Positions 33,056 through 41,433 are shown, counted from the stretch's first letter. The stretch is 44,224 bases of DNA from Adlercreutzia muris (GCF_008831045.1 NZ_WAJS01000024.1:1-44224); one strand, 5' to 3'. A program made the numbers and translations. Notes: generated by a model not told the origin, from the sequence alone.

Positions 33056-34227
33056 CCGACTGTTTGGAAAAGACGCTTGAGAAAGCCCGCGCTACCATCG
33101 CGGCCCGCGACTTGGCCGCCTCCGATGCAGCGGTGCTGCTCATGGTGTCGGGGGGTTCCGACTCCACGGCTCTGGCCTACCTGGGCGCGGCCCTGCGCGA
33201 CGCGGGCGATATCGGCCCCGTGGCCATGCTGCACGTGAACCATCAGCTGCGCGGCGAGGAAGCCGACGGCGACGAGCGCTTCGTCTCATCGTTGGCCGAG
33301 CTGCTGGGCATTCCGCTGTTCATCTGCTCCATCGACATCGCCGCCGAAGCCGCTCGCTCCCGTGAGAACGTGGAAGCCGTGGCGCGGCGCGAGCGCTACC
33401 TGGCTGCCAATGAGGCGCTGCGCTCGATGTGCCAGCATGAGGGCTGCCCGCTTTCCGAGGCGCGCATCTTCACGGCCCATACCGCCGACGACCGCATCGA
33501 GAACTTCTACATGCGCTCCATCGTGGGCACCGGTCCGGGGGGCTTTCGCTCCATGCGCTACGAGAACGGCCCGGTGGTGCGCCCGTTGCTCGATGCGACC
33601 CGCGATGAGCTGCGGGCCTTCCTGGCTGCCCGCGAGGCGGCCGGCGAGCCCTGCGCGTGTGATGCGGCCGGCAACCTCTGGCGCGAGGACGCCACCAACG
33701 CCCACACCGATCGTTTCCGCGCCTATGTGCGCCACAAGGTGGTGCCGCCGTGCAAGGAATGGAACGAGGCGCTGCCCGAGGTGCTCGTGCGATCCATGAA
33801 CCTCATCGCCGACGAGGACGACATGCTGGAGCAAATGGCCGGCGAGCTGGCGCAGCGCGACAGCGAGTGGGTGGCCGAGGACGACACCTTCGGCATCGAC
33901 CGCTCCGAGGGCTTCCGCCTGCGCCCCTCCTTCGGTGCCGCGCAGCGCCCCCTGCAGCGCCGGGCCGTGCTGCAGCTGCTGCAGGCCATGCTCGGCTCCG
34001 ACGCCCGGGTTGACACCGCCAGCGTGGAGGCAGTGCTCGACGGCTTTGCCGAGGGCAAGCCGCACGGCGGGTATGTGGCCAACATCCAGCACGACTTGGC
34101 CGTGAGCGCCAACAAGCAGGGCGTGCTCGTGGAGCCCATGGCCTACTTCCGCGCCCGTCGCAAGCGCGACAAGGAAAAGGCCGGCGAACGTGCTGTCGCG
34201 CCCCGATCCCCCGAGACCGCCTCGTAG
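33052..34227 (+). CDS. tilS: tRNA(Ile)-lysidine synthase
   Basis: A 391-residue essential enzyme that attaches lysine to C34 of the AUA-reading tRNA-Ile. The PP-loop SGGSDS is at residues 33-38, with further motifs HVNHQLRGEEADGDE, ENVEAVARRERY, FTAHTADDRIENFYM and PLLD. The C-terminal region is short compared with E. coli TilS, as in many Gram-positives. GAGGAAGAG overlaps the end of the preceding gene. It leads the tilS-maf-hpt-ftsH run, an expanded form of the common tilS-hpt-ftsH order. Confidence 0.93.
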   Translation: MTDCLEKTLEKARATIAARDLAASDAAVLLMVSGGSDSTALAYLGAALRDAGDIGPVAMLHVNHQLRGEEADGDERFVSSLAELLGIPLFICSIDIAAEAARSRENVEAVARRERYLAANEALRSMCQHEGCPLSEARIFTAHTADDRIENFYMRSIVGTGPGGFRSMRYENGPVVRPLLDATRDELRAFLAAREAAGEPCACDAAGNLWREDATNAHTDRFRAYVRHKVVPPCKEWNEALPEVLVRSMNLIADEDDMLEQMAGELAQRDSEWVAEDDTFGIDRSEGFRLRPSFGAAQRPLQRRAVLQLLQAMLGSDARVDTASVEAVLDGFAEGKPHGGYVANIQHDLAVSANKQGVLVEPMAYFRARRKRDKEKAGERAVAPRSPETAS

Positions 34228-34279
34228 GGCGGCGCCTGCACTCCCGCACTCATCCGACCCCTCCCGAAAGGACGTCCCC

Positions 34280-34960
34280 ATGACCGAAGAAACGCCTCAG
34301 TCTGAATCCGCCGCCCCGACTTCCGCCCCCGCCTTCGAGGTGGTGCTCGCCAGCGGAAGCCCTCGCCGCCGCGAGCTGCTGGAGCAGGCTGGCGTGAAAT
34401 TCATCGTGCACACGCCCGAAGCCCCGGTGGACGAGAGCCTCGAGCCCGACCTGGCCGCCAACCCCGAGGAAGCGGCGAAGAAGCTCGCCGAGCGCAAGGC
34501 GGGGGCCGTGGTGCAGGAAGTGCTGGCCGGCAACTACACGGGCATGCTCATCGTCATCGGCGCCGATACCATGGTGGTGCTCGACGGGAAGATCTTCGGC
34601 AAGCCTCGCAGCCTGTCGGATGCGAAGCACATGCTGCGCCAGCTGTCGGGCCGCACCCACGAGGTCATCACGGCGGTATCGGTGTGGATGATCTCCGCGC
34701 CCGCGACCGACGACATCTCGCTCGGCTTCCGCACCTTCGCCGATATAAGCCACGTCACCTTCCGTGACTTGACCGACGAGGAAATCGCCGACTACCTTGG
34801 CAAGGGCGAGTCTTTCGACAAGGCCGGCGCCTACGCCATCCAAGGCGAGGGGGCCGCGCTCGTGGATCACTACGACGGAGCCCTCGACACCATCATCGGC
34901 CTGCCCGCCGACCGCCTCATCCGGGAGTTCCCGGACTTGCTTCAGGCGGAAGTGAAGTAG
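34280..34960 (+). CDS. Maf family nucleotide pyrophosphatase
   Basis: A 226-residue Maf-type nucleoside triphosphate pyrophosphatase that removes non-canonical or excess nucleotides (dTTP/UTP type or the 7-methyl-GTP type). The signature LASGSPRRRELLEQAG begins near residue 25, after a Ser/Pro/Glu-rich leader. GADTMVV and GKPRSLSDAKHMLRQLSGRTHEV carry the metal and substrate residues. AAAGGA precedes the ATG at 34280. The 50 bp after tilS suggest cotranscription. Confidence 0.92.
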   Translation: MTEETPQSESAAPTSAPAFEVVLASGSPRRRELLEQAGVKFIVHTPEAPVDESLEPDLAANPEEAAKKLAERKAGAVVQEVLAGNYTGMLIVIGADTMVVLDGKIFGKPRSLSDAKHMLRQLSGRTHEVITAVSVWMISAPATDDISLGFRTFADISHVTFRDLTDEEIADYLGKGESFDKAGAYAIQGEGAALVDHYDGALDTIIGLPADRLIREFPDLLQAEVK

Positions 34961-35232
34961 CAAAACGCGTCTCGCCGGGCCCCGCGGCCGCCTCGCCCGC
35001 CGCGGGGGCCTTGCCGCCCCGCCCCACCTCCCGGCTCGCATCTAAGGAGGCCCCGCCGGACGCGGGGTCTCGGGCGCTGCGGCAGTCCCTTCGGGTATGC
35101 GCCCAGATCGAACGAAACAATTGTGTTGCGTTCTCGCATGGCGGGCGCAGGGGGAGAGGGCAATGGTACACTGAACTGCGATCAAGGATTATCCGCGGGA
35201 AACATCCCGGATATGGGAAGAAAGTGGTTCAC
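34961..35232. other. Intergenic region before hpt with GC-rich inverted repeats
   Basis: About 270 bp without a supported gene. Near 34979-35011 GGCCCCGCGG faces CCGCGGGGGCC, and near 35051-35070 GCCCCGC faces GCGGGGT, so transcripts from maf could fold strong hairpins that partly separate it from hpt. TACACT at about 35166 could be a -10 element, with no clear -35. Confidence 0.45.
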
Positions 35233-35781
35233 GTGCATAACGACATTTCGAAGATTCTCTTCTCCGAGCAGGATCTTGCCAACCGCGTGCGCGAGATGGG
35301 CGAGAACATCACGGCCGATTACGCCGCGATGGCCGGCCCCGAGGGTATCGTGGTCATCTCCATTCTGCGAGGCGGCGCCATCTTCACCTGCGATCTCGTG
35401 CGGGCCATCGACATGCCCCTCGAGATGGACTTCATGGCCGTGTCCTCCTACGGCAATGGCGTGAAGAGCTCCGGGGTGGTGCGCATTCTGAAGGACCTGA
35501 ATACCGATATCCGCGGCCGCCACGTCATCATCGCCGAAGACATCATCGATTCCGGTCTCACGTTGAAGTACCTCATGCAGAACTTGCAGTCCCGGGGACC
35601 GGCGTCCATGACGGTGGCCGCGCTCATGAAGAAGAACACGGAGAACCAGGCCGATATCGAGTGCCGCTATGTGGGCTTCGAATGCCCCGACGAGTTCATC
35701 GTCGGCTACGGCCTCGATTATGCCGAGCGTTACCGCAACCTTCCCTATATCGGTGTGCTGAAGCCCGAGATTTACCAGTAA
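35233..35781 (+). CDS. hpt: Hypoxanthine phosphoribosyltransferase
   Basis: A 182-residue purine salvage enzyme converting hypoxanthine (and guanine) with PRPP to IMP and GMP. It starts HNDISKILFSEQDL, the usual N-terminus, and has the catalytic loop SYGNGVKSSG and the PRPP motif VIIAEDIIDSGLTL. The GTG at 35233 gives the normal length; GTG at 35224, closer to GGGAAG, would add three residues. It lies 15 bp before ftsH, the conserved neighbour of hpt in many bacteria. Confidence 0.92.
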   Translation: MHNDISKILFSEQDLANRVREMGENITADYAAMAGPEGIVVISILRGGAIFTCDLVRAIDMPLEMDFMAVSSYGNGVKSSGVVRILKDLNTDIRGRHVIIAEDIIDSGLTLKYLMQNLQSRGPASMTVAALMKKNTENQADIECRYVGFECPDEFIVGYGLDYAERYRNLPYIGVLKPEIYQ

Positions 35782-35796
35782 AGACAGAGAGACACT

Positions 35797-38118
35797 ATGG
35801 CAGACAACAATTCGAAACTCCCCACTCCGCCCTCGTCGTCGCGTACCACCATGGTCATGGTCGTCATCCTTTTGGCCGTGGCGTTTTTCGTGGGCAGCCA
35901 GTTCATGCGCACCGGGGCCATGGGCACCACGGTCACCGACCAGCTTATCACCTCCGAGTTCACCCAGGCCGTGGAGCAGGGTCGCGTAAAATCGGTTACC
36001 TACTCGGCCGGCGACTACACCGTGTCGGGCACCTACTTCCCCGCTGTGACCGCCGGAGCCACGGCGGCCGATGCCTTCAACGGCGCCTTCGACGCCATGA
36101 ACGCCCTTATGGCCACTGAGAAGGACGCCGACGGCAAGAGCCTGGCCGGCGTGGGCACCACCACCTTGGATCCGGCCACCCTGGGCAAGGAGCACAACTA
36201 CACGTCCACCTACGTGGGCAGTGATTCCCTCGGTGAGTTGCTGGCGGCGCACCCCGATATCTCCTATCAGGTCACGCTGCCGAGCCCCTTCCTGGAGATC
36301 ATCGCCACGCTTTTGCCCATCCTCATCATCGGAGGACTGCTGTTCTTCTTCTTTTTCAAGATGCAGCAGGCCAACAACTCCCAGATGAACTTCGGCAAGG
36401 CCAAGACGAAGAAGGCCGCCGAGGAGCGCCCCGATGTGAAGTTCTCCGATGTGGCCGGCGTGGATGAGGCCGTGGAGGAGATGCAGGAGATCAAGGACTT
36501 CCTGGCGAATCCGGCGAAGTACCAGTCCATGGGCGCGAAGATTCCCCGCGGCTGCCTGCTCGTGGGCCCTCCCGGTACCGGCAAGACGCTTCTGGCCCGC
36601 GCCGTGGCCGGCGAGGCCGGCGTGCCCTTCTTCAGCATTTCCGGCTCCGACTTCGTGGAAATGTTCGTGGGCGTGGGCGCTTCCCGCGTGCGCGACCTGT
36701 TCCAGCAGGCCAAGGACGCCGCGCCCGCCATTATCTTCATCGACGAGATCGACGCGGTGGGCCGCCAGCGCGGCACGGGCCTCGGCGGCGGCCACGACGA
36801 GCGCGAGCAGACCTTGAACCAGCTGCTCGTGGAGATGGATGGCTTCGAGTCCAACGACTCGGTGGTGCTCATCGCCGCTACGAACCGCGCCGACGTGCTG
36901 GACCCGGCGCTTTTGCGTCCCGGTCGCTTCGACCGGCAGATCGTGGTGGACACCCCCGATGTGAAGGGCCGCGAGAAGATTCTCACCGTGCACGCGAAGG
37001 ACAAGCCCATCGGGTCGGATGTGGATCTGAGCAAGATCGCGAAGATCACCCCGGGCTTTACCGGTGCCGATTTGGCCAACCTCATGAACGAGAGCGCCCT
37101 GCTCACGGCCCGTCGCGGCAAGAAGATCATCACCATGCGCGAGGTGAGCGAGTCCATGGAGCGCGTCATCGCCGGCCCGGAGCGCAAGGGCCGCGTGATG
37201 AACGAGAAGACCAAGCACACCATTGCCTACCACGAGAGCGGCCATGCCCTGGTGGGCCACCTGCTCGACCATGCCGACCCGGTGCACAAGATCTCGATCA
37301 TCTCCCGCGGGCGCGCGCTCGGCTACACGCTGTCCATCCCCGATGAGGACAAGGTGCTGAACTCGCTTTCGGAGATGAAGGACGAGCTGGCGGTGTTCAT
37401 GGGCGGCCGCGTGGCCGAGGAGATCTTCTGCGACGACGTGACCACGGGCGCTTCCAACGACCTGGAGCGCGCGAGCAAGATGGCCCGCGCCATCGTCACC
37501 CAGTACGGCATGAGCCCCTTGGGCACCCAGGTGTTCGGCCAGCCCAACCACGAGGTGTTCTTGGGCCGCGACTACGGCAACACTCAGGACTACTCCGAGG
37601 AGACGGCCCGCCGCATCGACGAGGAGGTGGCGAAGATCATGAAGGAGGCCCACGATCGGGCCCACAAGATCCTCGCCGACCATGCCGATCAGATGGACCT
37701 CATGGCCAGCGTGCTTCTGGAGCGCGAGACCGTGGAGGGCGAGGCCTGCGAGGCGCTGCTCGACAACAAGTGGGACGAGTACCTGGCTCGCGAGGACGAG
37801 ATCATCGCCGCGAAGGAGGCCGAGGAGGCCGCCGCCCGCGCCAAGGATGCCGAGATGCTCGCGGCCCAGGGCGACGGGGAAGGCGCCCAGGCCGTGGTTG
37901 CCGGTGGTTCCGATGCGGGGGAGACCTTGGCCGACCCGAACTGGCGTACCGAGCCGGTGGAGCCGGGCGACCAGGATCCGAATGCGCCGTACCGGCCCGC
38001 CGCCGAGGGTGCCGACCGCGCCGATATGCCCACCCAGGCCGAGGTGGATGCCGAGATCGACCGCGAGGACGAGATGGACTCCTCGGCCGATGCGCCCGAT
38101 TCCGATAAGCGCGACTAG
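35797..38118 (+). CDS. ftsH: ATP-dependent zinc metalloprotease FtsH
   Basis: A 773-residue membrane-anchored AAA+ protease degrading membrane and regulatory proteins. A first helix at about 18-37 and a second at about 166-188 flank an extracytoplasmic domain. The AAA domain has Walker A GPPGTGKT (257-264), Walker [12 protein letters not shown] and the SRH region RPGRFDRQ. The protease zinc site is HESGH (479-483), with the later acidic ligand in the [10 protein letters not shown] region. An acidic, disordered tail of about 120 residues follows the protease domain and is longer than in E. coli. A good hairpin terminator follows. Confidence 0.95.
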   Translation: MADNNSKLPTPPSSSRTTMVMVVILLAVAFFVGSQFMRTGAMGTTVTDQLITSEFTQAVEQGRVKSVTYSAGDYTVSGTYFPAVTAGATAADAFNGAFDAMNALMATEKDADGKSLAGVGTTTLDPATLGKEHNYTSTYVGSDSLGELLAAHPDISYQVTLPSPFLEIIATLLPILIIGGLLFFFFFKMQQANNSQMNFGKAKTKKAAEERPDVKFSDVAGVDEAVEEMQEIKDFLANPAKYQSMGAKIPRGCLLVGPPGTGKTLLARAVAGEAGVPFFSISGSDFVEMFVGVGASRVRDLFQQAKDAAPAIIFIDEIDAVGRQRGTGLGGGHDEREQTLNQLLVEMDGFESNDSVVLIAATNRADVLDPALLRPGRFDRQIVVDTPDVKGREKILTVHAKDKPIGSDVDLSKIAKITPGFTGADLANLMNESALLTARRGKKIITMREVSESMERVIAGPERKGRVMNEKTKHTIAYHESGHALVGHLLDHADPVHKISIISRGRALGYTLSIPDEDKVLNSLSEMKDELAVFMGGRVAEEIFCDDVTTGASNDLERASKMARAIVTQYGMSPLGTQVFGQPNHEVFLGRDYGNTQDYSEETARRIDEEVAKIMKEAHDRAHKILADHADQMDLMASVLLERETVEGEACEALLDNKWDEYLAREDEIIAAKEAEEAAARAKDAEMLAAQGDGEGAQAVVAGGSDAGETLADPNWRTEPVEPGDQDPNAPYRPAAEGADRADMPTQAEVDAEIDREDEMDSSADAPDSDKRD

Positions 38119-38154
38119 TTGCCTGCGCGACCCCGGTTAGACCCCTTCCAGTTG

Positions 38155-38180
38155 AGAGAGCGCCCTGCGGGGCGCTCTCT
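38155..38180 (+). terminator. ftsH terminator hairpin
   Basis: AGAGAGCGCCC (38155-38165) pairs perfectly with GGGCGCTCTCT (38170-38180) around a TGCG loop, 37 bp after the ftsH stop. The following sequence is only mildly T-rich. Confidence 0.75.
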
Positions 38181-38228
38181 TGCTGTGGGGGCTTTGCCGT
38201 TTTCACCCCCCTGCTTTCTGTCTCATGC

Positions 38229-38265
38229 TGTCATATACTTTTCTGCGCGGTTGTGTCATACTTTG
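38229..38265 (+). promoter_or_regulatory. Two direct TGTCATA boxes upstream of the NrfD gene
   Basis: TGTCATATACTTT (38229-38241) and TGTCATACTTTG (38254-38265) are direct repeats 25 bp apart, 34-70 bp upstream of the NrfD start. The second is identical to a 12-bp box upstream of the molybdoenzyme gene at 41607. Confidence 0.55.
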
Positions 38266-38298
38266 CGAAAGCATGCGAAGCGGAGAAGGGGGCGATCG

Positions 38299-39435
38299 GT
38301 GTTCGGCGAGCTTGTGGCAGCCTACCTGTTTTTGGCTGGCGTCGGTGCTGGCGGAATAGCTGCCGCCTCCTTGGCCGACCTGCTCTTCGTGCGGGCGCCC
38401 TTCGGAGCGGCGGCGGAAAGCTCGGTGGCTGAGGCCCCCGCAGCCGAGCGGCTCGTGTCTTTGGTATTCGCGGCAGCGTTCGGCGCGCTCGCCATGGGCG
38501 TCGGCTGCCTGGCGGCCGACTTGGGGCGCGTCGACCGGGTGCTCGCGCTGTTCCTCACACCGGCGTTCACGCTCATGAACGTGGGGGCGTGGGCGCTTGC
38601 GGGGCTTTTGGCCGTCGGCGCGGTCCTGGTGCTCGGGCGATTCGCGTACCTGCCCTGGCTCGGCCGCCGCGCAGTGGCGGCGCTCGAGGCGGTAGCGGTG
38701 GCGCTGGCTTGCGTGGTGGCGGTGTATGCGGGGCTTCTGCTGCAGGGCCTTGCCGGCGTGCGCCTGTGGGCGAGCCCGTGGGTTCCCGTGCTGTTCGTGC
38801 TGTCGGCTGCGTCGTGCGGCTGCGTCCTGTTCGCGGGCTGCTCGCTGTTCGTGGAGGCCGACGAGCGCACGGTGGCGCTCGGCCACGCGATTCTGCGGGT
38901 GGATGCAGCCGTCGTCGTGGCAGAGGCTGTCGCGGCGGCGTTGTTCTTCGGCGAAGCGGCGGCCAGCGGACACCCCGGCGTTATCGCGTCGGTCGCGAGC
39001 CTCTCGCGCGGTGCGGCGGCGCTGCCCTGGTGGGGCGGCTTTGCGCTGTGCGGCCTTGCGGCGCCCCTTGCCATCGAGGGCGCGCTGTGGGTGCGCGAGC
39101 GGAGGAGCGCCGGCACGCGGGCCATCGCGTCAGTCGGAGCCAGGGCCCGCGGTTCCATAGCCGCTCCCGCGCCCGCCTTCGACGCGCCGCCCGCGGTCTT
39201 GGTCGCTTTGGCGCTCGCCGTGCTCGTGGGAGGCGCGGGGCTGCGCTGGGCTGTGGTGGAAGCCGGGACGCAGCGCCCCTTGGAATTGCAGAGTGTGGGA
39301 GATGCCGCGGAGGTTGAGCCGATCGGCCCCGGACCGGCCGACGAAGCCCCCGCCGTGGCAGTCGAGGGCGGGGCGTTCGGCGGTAGCCCGGCATCTTCCC
39401 AAAAGAGAGAGGACCTTTCCCTATGGTCGAGCTAG
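38299..39435 (+). CDS. Orphan NrfD/PsrC-type membrane subunit
   Basis: A 378-residue membrane protein with about nine hydrophobic helices. The opening ELVAAYLFLAGVGAGGIAAA is typical of NrfD/PsrC proteins, which anchor molybdoenzyme complexes and exchange electrons with quinones. No catalytic or ferredoxin gene is adjacent, although molybdoenzyme genes without anchors lie at both ends of the window. The last 50 residues are hydrophilic and Pro/Ala/Glu-rich. The start is a GTG preceded by GAGAAGGGGG. Its 3-prime end overlaps the GntR gene by 13 bp. A very divergent, Ala/Val-rich sequence keeps confidence moderate. Confidence 0.75.
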   Translation: MFGELVAAYLFLAGVGAGGIAAASLADLLFVRAPFGAAAESSVAEAPAAERLVSLVFAAAFGALAMGVGCLAADLGRVDRVLALFLTPAFTLMNVGAWALAGLLAVGAVLVLGRFAYLPWLGRRAVAALEAVAVALACVVAVYAGLLLQGLAGVRLWASPWVPVLFVLSAASCGCVLFAGCSLFVEADERTVALGHAILRVDAAVVVAEAVAAALFFGEAAASGHPGVIASVASLSRGAAALPWWGGFALCGLAAPLAIEGALWVRERRSAGTRAIASVGARARGSIAAPAPAFDAPPAVLVALALAVLVGGAGLRWAVVEAGTQRPLELQSVGDAAEVEPIGPGPADEAPAVAVEGGAFGGSPASSQKREDLSLWSS

Positions 39436-39956
39436 GGCGCACCATTCCGGCCGGCGACTTGTTCGCGCTGGACGATGCCAGCTCCATTCCCGTCTGGCTC
39501 CAGCTGAAGAACCGCTTCATCTACCTCATCACCTCGGGGTTCTACCTGCCGGGCGACCAGCTGCCCACGGTGCGCGGGCTCGCCGCCGAGGTGGAGGTGA
39601 ACTACAACACCGTGAGCAAGGTGTACCAGAGCCTGGAGGAGGATGGCTACATTGTCTCGAAGCGCCGTCAGGGCGCCTTCGTAGCCGACGTGTCCAACAA
39701 GCCCGGCGTGTCGGCCGAGGTGACAGCCGAGATCGTGACGGCCGAGTATTTGCAGCGCTGCCAGGAGCTGGGCATGTCGCTGGAGGATATCGACGCGCAG
39801 TTCACCGCCGCCCTCGTGGCGGCCAAGGCCAAGCGCGACAAGAGCGAAGGAGCAGGATATGACACGCAGGAATCGCGGCGCGGACGCCTCGTCAAGTTCC
39901 CCGACCCCGCAACGGGCAGCAGCAGCGCCGAGCGCTCGACTGGAAACGGGGCGTAG
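39423..39956 (+). CDS. GntR family regulator, YtrA type
   Basis: A 177-residue regulator. The winged-helix DNA-binding domain (about 20-90) reads IPVWLQLKNRFIYLI, then GDQLPTVRGLAAEVEVNYNTVSKVYQSLEEDGYIVSKRRQGAFV in the standard order (given as successive segments). It is followed by a short helical dimerisation region, as in YtrA-type GntR proteins, rather than a large ligand domain. It begins inside the NrfD gene after AAAGAGAGG. Its last 98 bp are shared with the SPFH gene in another frame. It probably regulates this small operon. Confidence 0.88.
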   Translation: MVELGRTIPAGDLFALDDASSIPVWLQLKNRFIYLITSGFYLPGDQLPTVRGLAAEVEVNYNTVSKVYQSLEEDGYIVSKRRQGAFVADVSNKPGVSAEVTAEIVTAEYLQRCQELGMSLEDIDAQFTAALVAAKAKRDKSEGAGYDTQESRRGRLVKFPDPATGSSSAERSTGNGA

Positions 39957-40830
39957 CCGCACCTCGCGCAACGGGGCCGTGGCCTTCACGCTCATCGTGT
40001 TCACCGTCGTAGTGGCCGCGGTGCTGGCCTTGGCGCAGCTTGCCGCAGGCTCCATCGGGCTTGCGGCTGTCGTGGGCGCTGTGGTGGCCGGAGCTCTGGC
40101 AGCGAGCTCGGTGCACGTGGTCATGGAATGGGAGAAGGCCGTGGTCATGCGCTTCGGCCGCTTCAACCGCGTGGCGGGGCCGGGCATCGTGTTCACCTGG
40201 CCCATCGTGGAGTTCTACACCGTGCGCATCGACCAGCGCGTGGCGGCCACCTACTTCGGCGCCGAGGAGACGCTCACGGCCGATCTGGTGCCCGTGAACG
40301 TGGACGCGGTGGTGTTCTGGATGGTGTTCTCGCCGAAGAAGGCCGCCTGCGAGGTGGAGGACTACGGCAGCGCCGTGTCGTGGATGGCCCAGGCCACGCT
40401 GCGCAAGGCCATCGGCCGCGCGAGCCTGGCCGAGGTGGCGTGTCGTCGTGACCAGCTGGACGCCGAACTGAAGGACGCGCTGGAGGAGAAGCTGGACGGC
40501 TGGGGGATCGACGTCATCGACGTGGAGGTGCGCGACATCGTGGTGCCCCGCGAGCTGCAGGCCTCCATGGCCGCCGCAGCTGTGGCCACCCGTGAGCGCG
40601 ACGCCCGCATGATCCTGGCCGAGGCCGAGGCGGACATCTCCGACATGCTGAAGGACGCGAGCGCCAACTACGAGGGCGATCCGGAGGCCATGCGCCTGCG
40701 CACTATGCATCTGGCCTACGAGTCGGTGAAGCAATCCGGTGGCACGCTCGTCATCCCCAGCGCCTTCAGCGAGGGCTTCACCGACCCCGACGCCGCCGAA
40801 GCCCTGGCAAAAGCTGCACAAAGGGGGTAG
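39859..40830 (+). CDS. SPFH/Band 7 (stomatin-like) membrane protein
   Basis: A 323-residue slipin/stomatin-type protein. A basic, Ser/Ala-rich cytoplasmic leader (1-38) is followed by two close hydrophobic segments (about 40-88) and the Band 7 domain starting VVMEWEKAVVMRFGRFNRVAGPGIVFTWP (about 90-120, read as joined motifs), then VDVEVRDIVVPRELQASMAAAA and an Ala/Glu coiled coil. Such proteins form membrane-associated oligomeric cages or scaffolds. The ATG at 39859 has an excellent GAAGGAG. This start lies 98 bp inside the GntR gene, an unusually long overlap. Confidence 0.88.
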   Translation: MTRRNRGADASSSSPTPQRAAAAPSARLETGRSRTSRNGAVAFTLIVFTVVVAAVLALAQLAAGSIGLAAVVGAVVAGALAASSVHVVMEWEKAVVMRFGRFNRVAGPGIVFTWPIVEFYTVRIDQRVAATYFGAEETLTADLVPVNVDAVVFWMVFSPKKAACEVEDYGSAVSWMAQATLRKAIGRASLAEVACRRDQLDAELKDALEEKLDGWGIDVIDVEVRDIVVPRELQASMAAAAVATRERDARMILAEAEADISDMLKDASANYEGDPEAMRLRTMHLAYESVKQSGGTLVIPSAFSEGFTDPDAAEALAKAAQRG

Positions 40831-40835
40831 CGCTT

Positions 40836-40935
40836 CCTTATCCAATTGGGTGAAAAGTACAAATAAGGAGCACTCGAAATCACCGTTATTATACGATTTG
40901 GGAAAAAGTATAAATAACGGTTCCGCTGAGTGTTC
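40836..40935. repeat. Two homologous A/T-rich hairpins nested in a longer dyad
   Basis: Copy 1 (40836-40868) pairs CCTTAT with ATAAGG; copy 2 (40883-40920) pairs CCGTTATTATAC with GTATAAATAACGG. Both share the core TTGGG..AAAAGTAYAAATAA, so the stems differ while pairing is kept. GAGCACTC (40868-40875) and GAGTGTTC (40928-40935) enclose copy 2 and extend its stem. They lie between the SPFH gene and the toxin-antitoxin locus. Confidence 0.65.
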
Positions 40936-40970
40936 TGGCGGACGATGGCAAAGCGGGATAGCAGCAAACG

Positions 40971-40979
40971 TGCTACAAT
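40971..40979 (+). promoter_or_regulatory. Extended -10 promoter of the putative antitoxin RNA
   Basis: TGCTACAAT is an extended -10 element (TGN plus TACAAT at 40974-40979) with no strong -35. It would start a transcript near 40986, immediately before a run of hairpins. Confidence 0.5.
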
Positions 40980-40985
40980 GGGCAA

Positions 40986-41068
40986 CGCCTAGAGAACTTG
41001 GCCCCGAGGGGCCGGGACGCCGCAAGGACGTCCCGGTAGCGAGGGTGCCTAGTCCTCGCTTTGTTTGG
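40986..41068 (+). ncRNA. Putative small antisense RNA (type I antitoxin)
   Basis: A predicted RNA of about 80 nt. It folds into three hairpins: GGCCC-CGAG-GGGCC (41000-41013); GGGACGCC with a GCAA tetraloop and CGTCCC (41014-41034); and AGCGAGG...CCTCGCT (41038-41060), followed by TTGTTTGG as a terminator tail. Its 3-prime end is complementary to the stop codon and last codons of the small toxin gene on the other strand (41049-41068), the convergent arrangement seen for RatA with txpA. It is predicted from structure and position only. Confidence 0.5.
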
Positions 41069-41177
41069 AGTGGGATCCGCCGTTCTGCGGCGGATCTCCG
41101 CTATTCAGGGCCAAAAGCGCGACCCCAAGAGTGGCGGCTCCAATCAAAGTCTGGACCAGGGCCAGGAAAACGCTCAC
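41049..41177 (-). CDS. Small hydrophobic peptide, putative holin-like type I toxin
   Basis: A 42-residue peptide (44 if the ATG at 41183 is used): one strongly hydrophobic helix, VFLALVQTLIGAATLGVALL, followed by a short polar tail rich in Gly, Ser and Lys ending QSED. This is the plan of TxpA/BsrG-like putative holin-like toxins that insert in the membrane. The Shine-Dalgarno GGGAGGTGAT is complementary to the anti-SD over about nine bases; its spacing favours the GTG at 41177 over the ATG at 41183, which nearly touches it. The mRNA would have a 5-prime hairpin and its own promoter. The 3-prime end overlaps the predicted RNA on the plus strand. The coding region includes a GATCCGCCG/CGGCGGATC hairpin. 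Confidence 0.6.
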   Translation of the reverse strand: MSVFLALVQTLIGAATLGVALLALNSGDPPQNGGSHSKQSED

Positions 41178-41256
41178 CTGCATCACCTCCCTCCCGCATC
41201 TAGAATTGGTGATAGGGAAGGTGTATGCAGGGAGTCCTGCTCCCCGCTTATCAACT

Positions 41257-41284
41257 ATAATACAAACAAATATTCTGTTTTCAA
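41257..41284 (-). promoter_or_regulatory. Toxin gene promoter
   Basis: On the minus strand TTGAAA (41284-41279) and TATTAT (41262-41257) are 16 bp apart. The transcript would begin near 41250 and carry a leader of about 70 nt with the hairpin GGGAG-CAGGA-CTCCC (41230-41244) before the strong ribosome-binding site. Confidence 0.65.
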
Positions 41285-41377
41285 GACTTGACATTGCCGA
41301 ATCGTGCATTTTGAATCGAATTATTTTTAGCTAGCAGAATAGGCAATTAACCTGCGAAAATTCTTAGCCCCTCTAGC

Positions 41378-41433
41378 TTTGTCATACTTTGTCCTATATT
41401 TTCTCTTGACAGTCTATGACAGAGTATGACAAA
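41378..41433. promoter_or_regulatory. Inverted TTTGTCATACT boxes upstream of the second molybdoenzyme gene
   Basis: TTTGTCATACT (41378-41388) and its exact inverse AGTATGACAAA (41423-41433) are separated by 34 bp, with a further CTATGACAG between them. TTGACA at 41406-41411 lies in the middle as a perfect -35 hexamer, but no good -10 follows at 17 bp. The rest of the 423-bp gap between 41184 and 41606 is A/T-rich and shows no gene other than the toxin leader. Confidence 0.6.

Noticed and set aside
35182-37683. An 833-codon antisense frame across hpt and ftsH
   Set aside because: A compositional shadow of two well-recognised genes.
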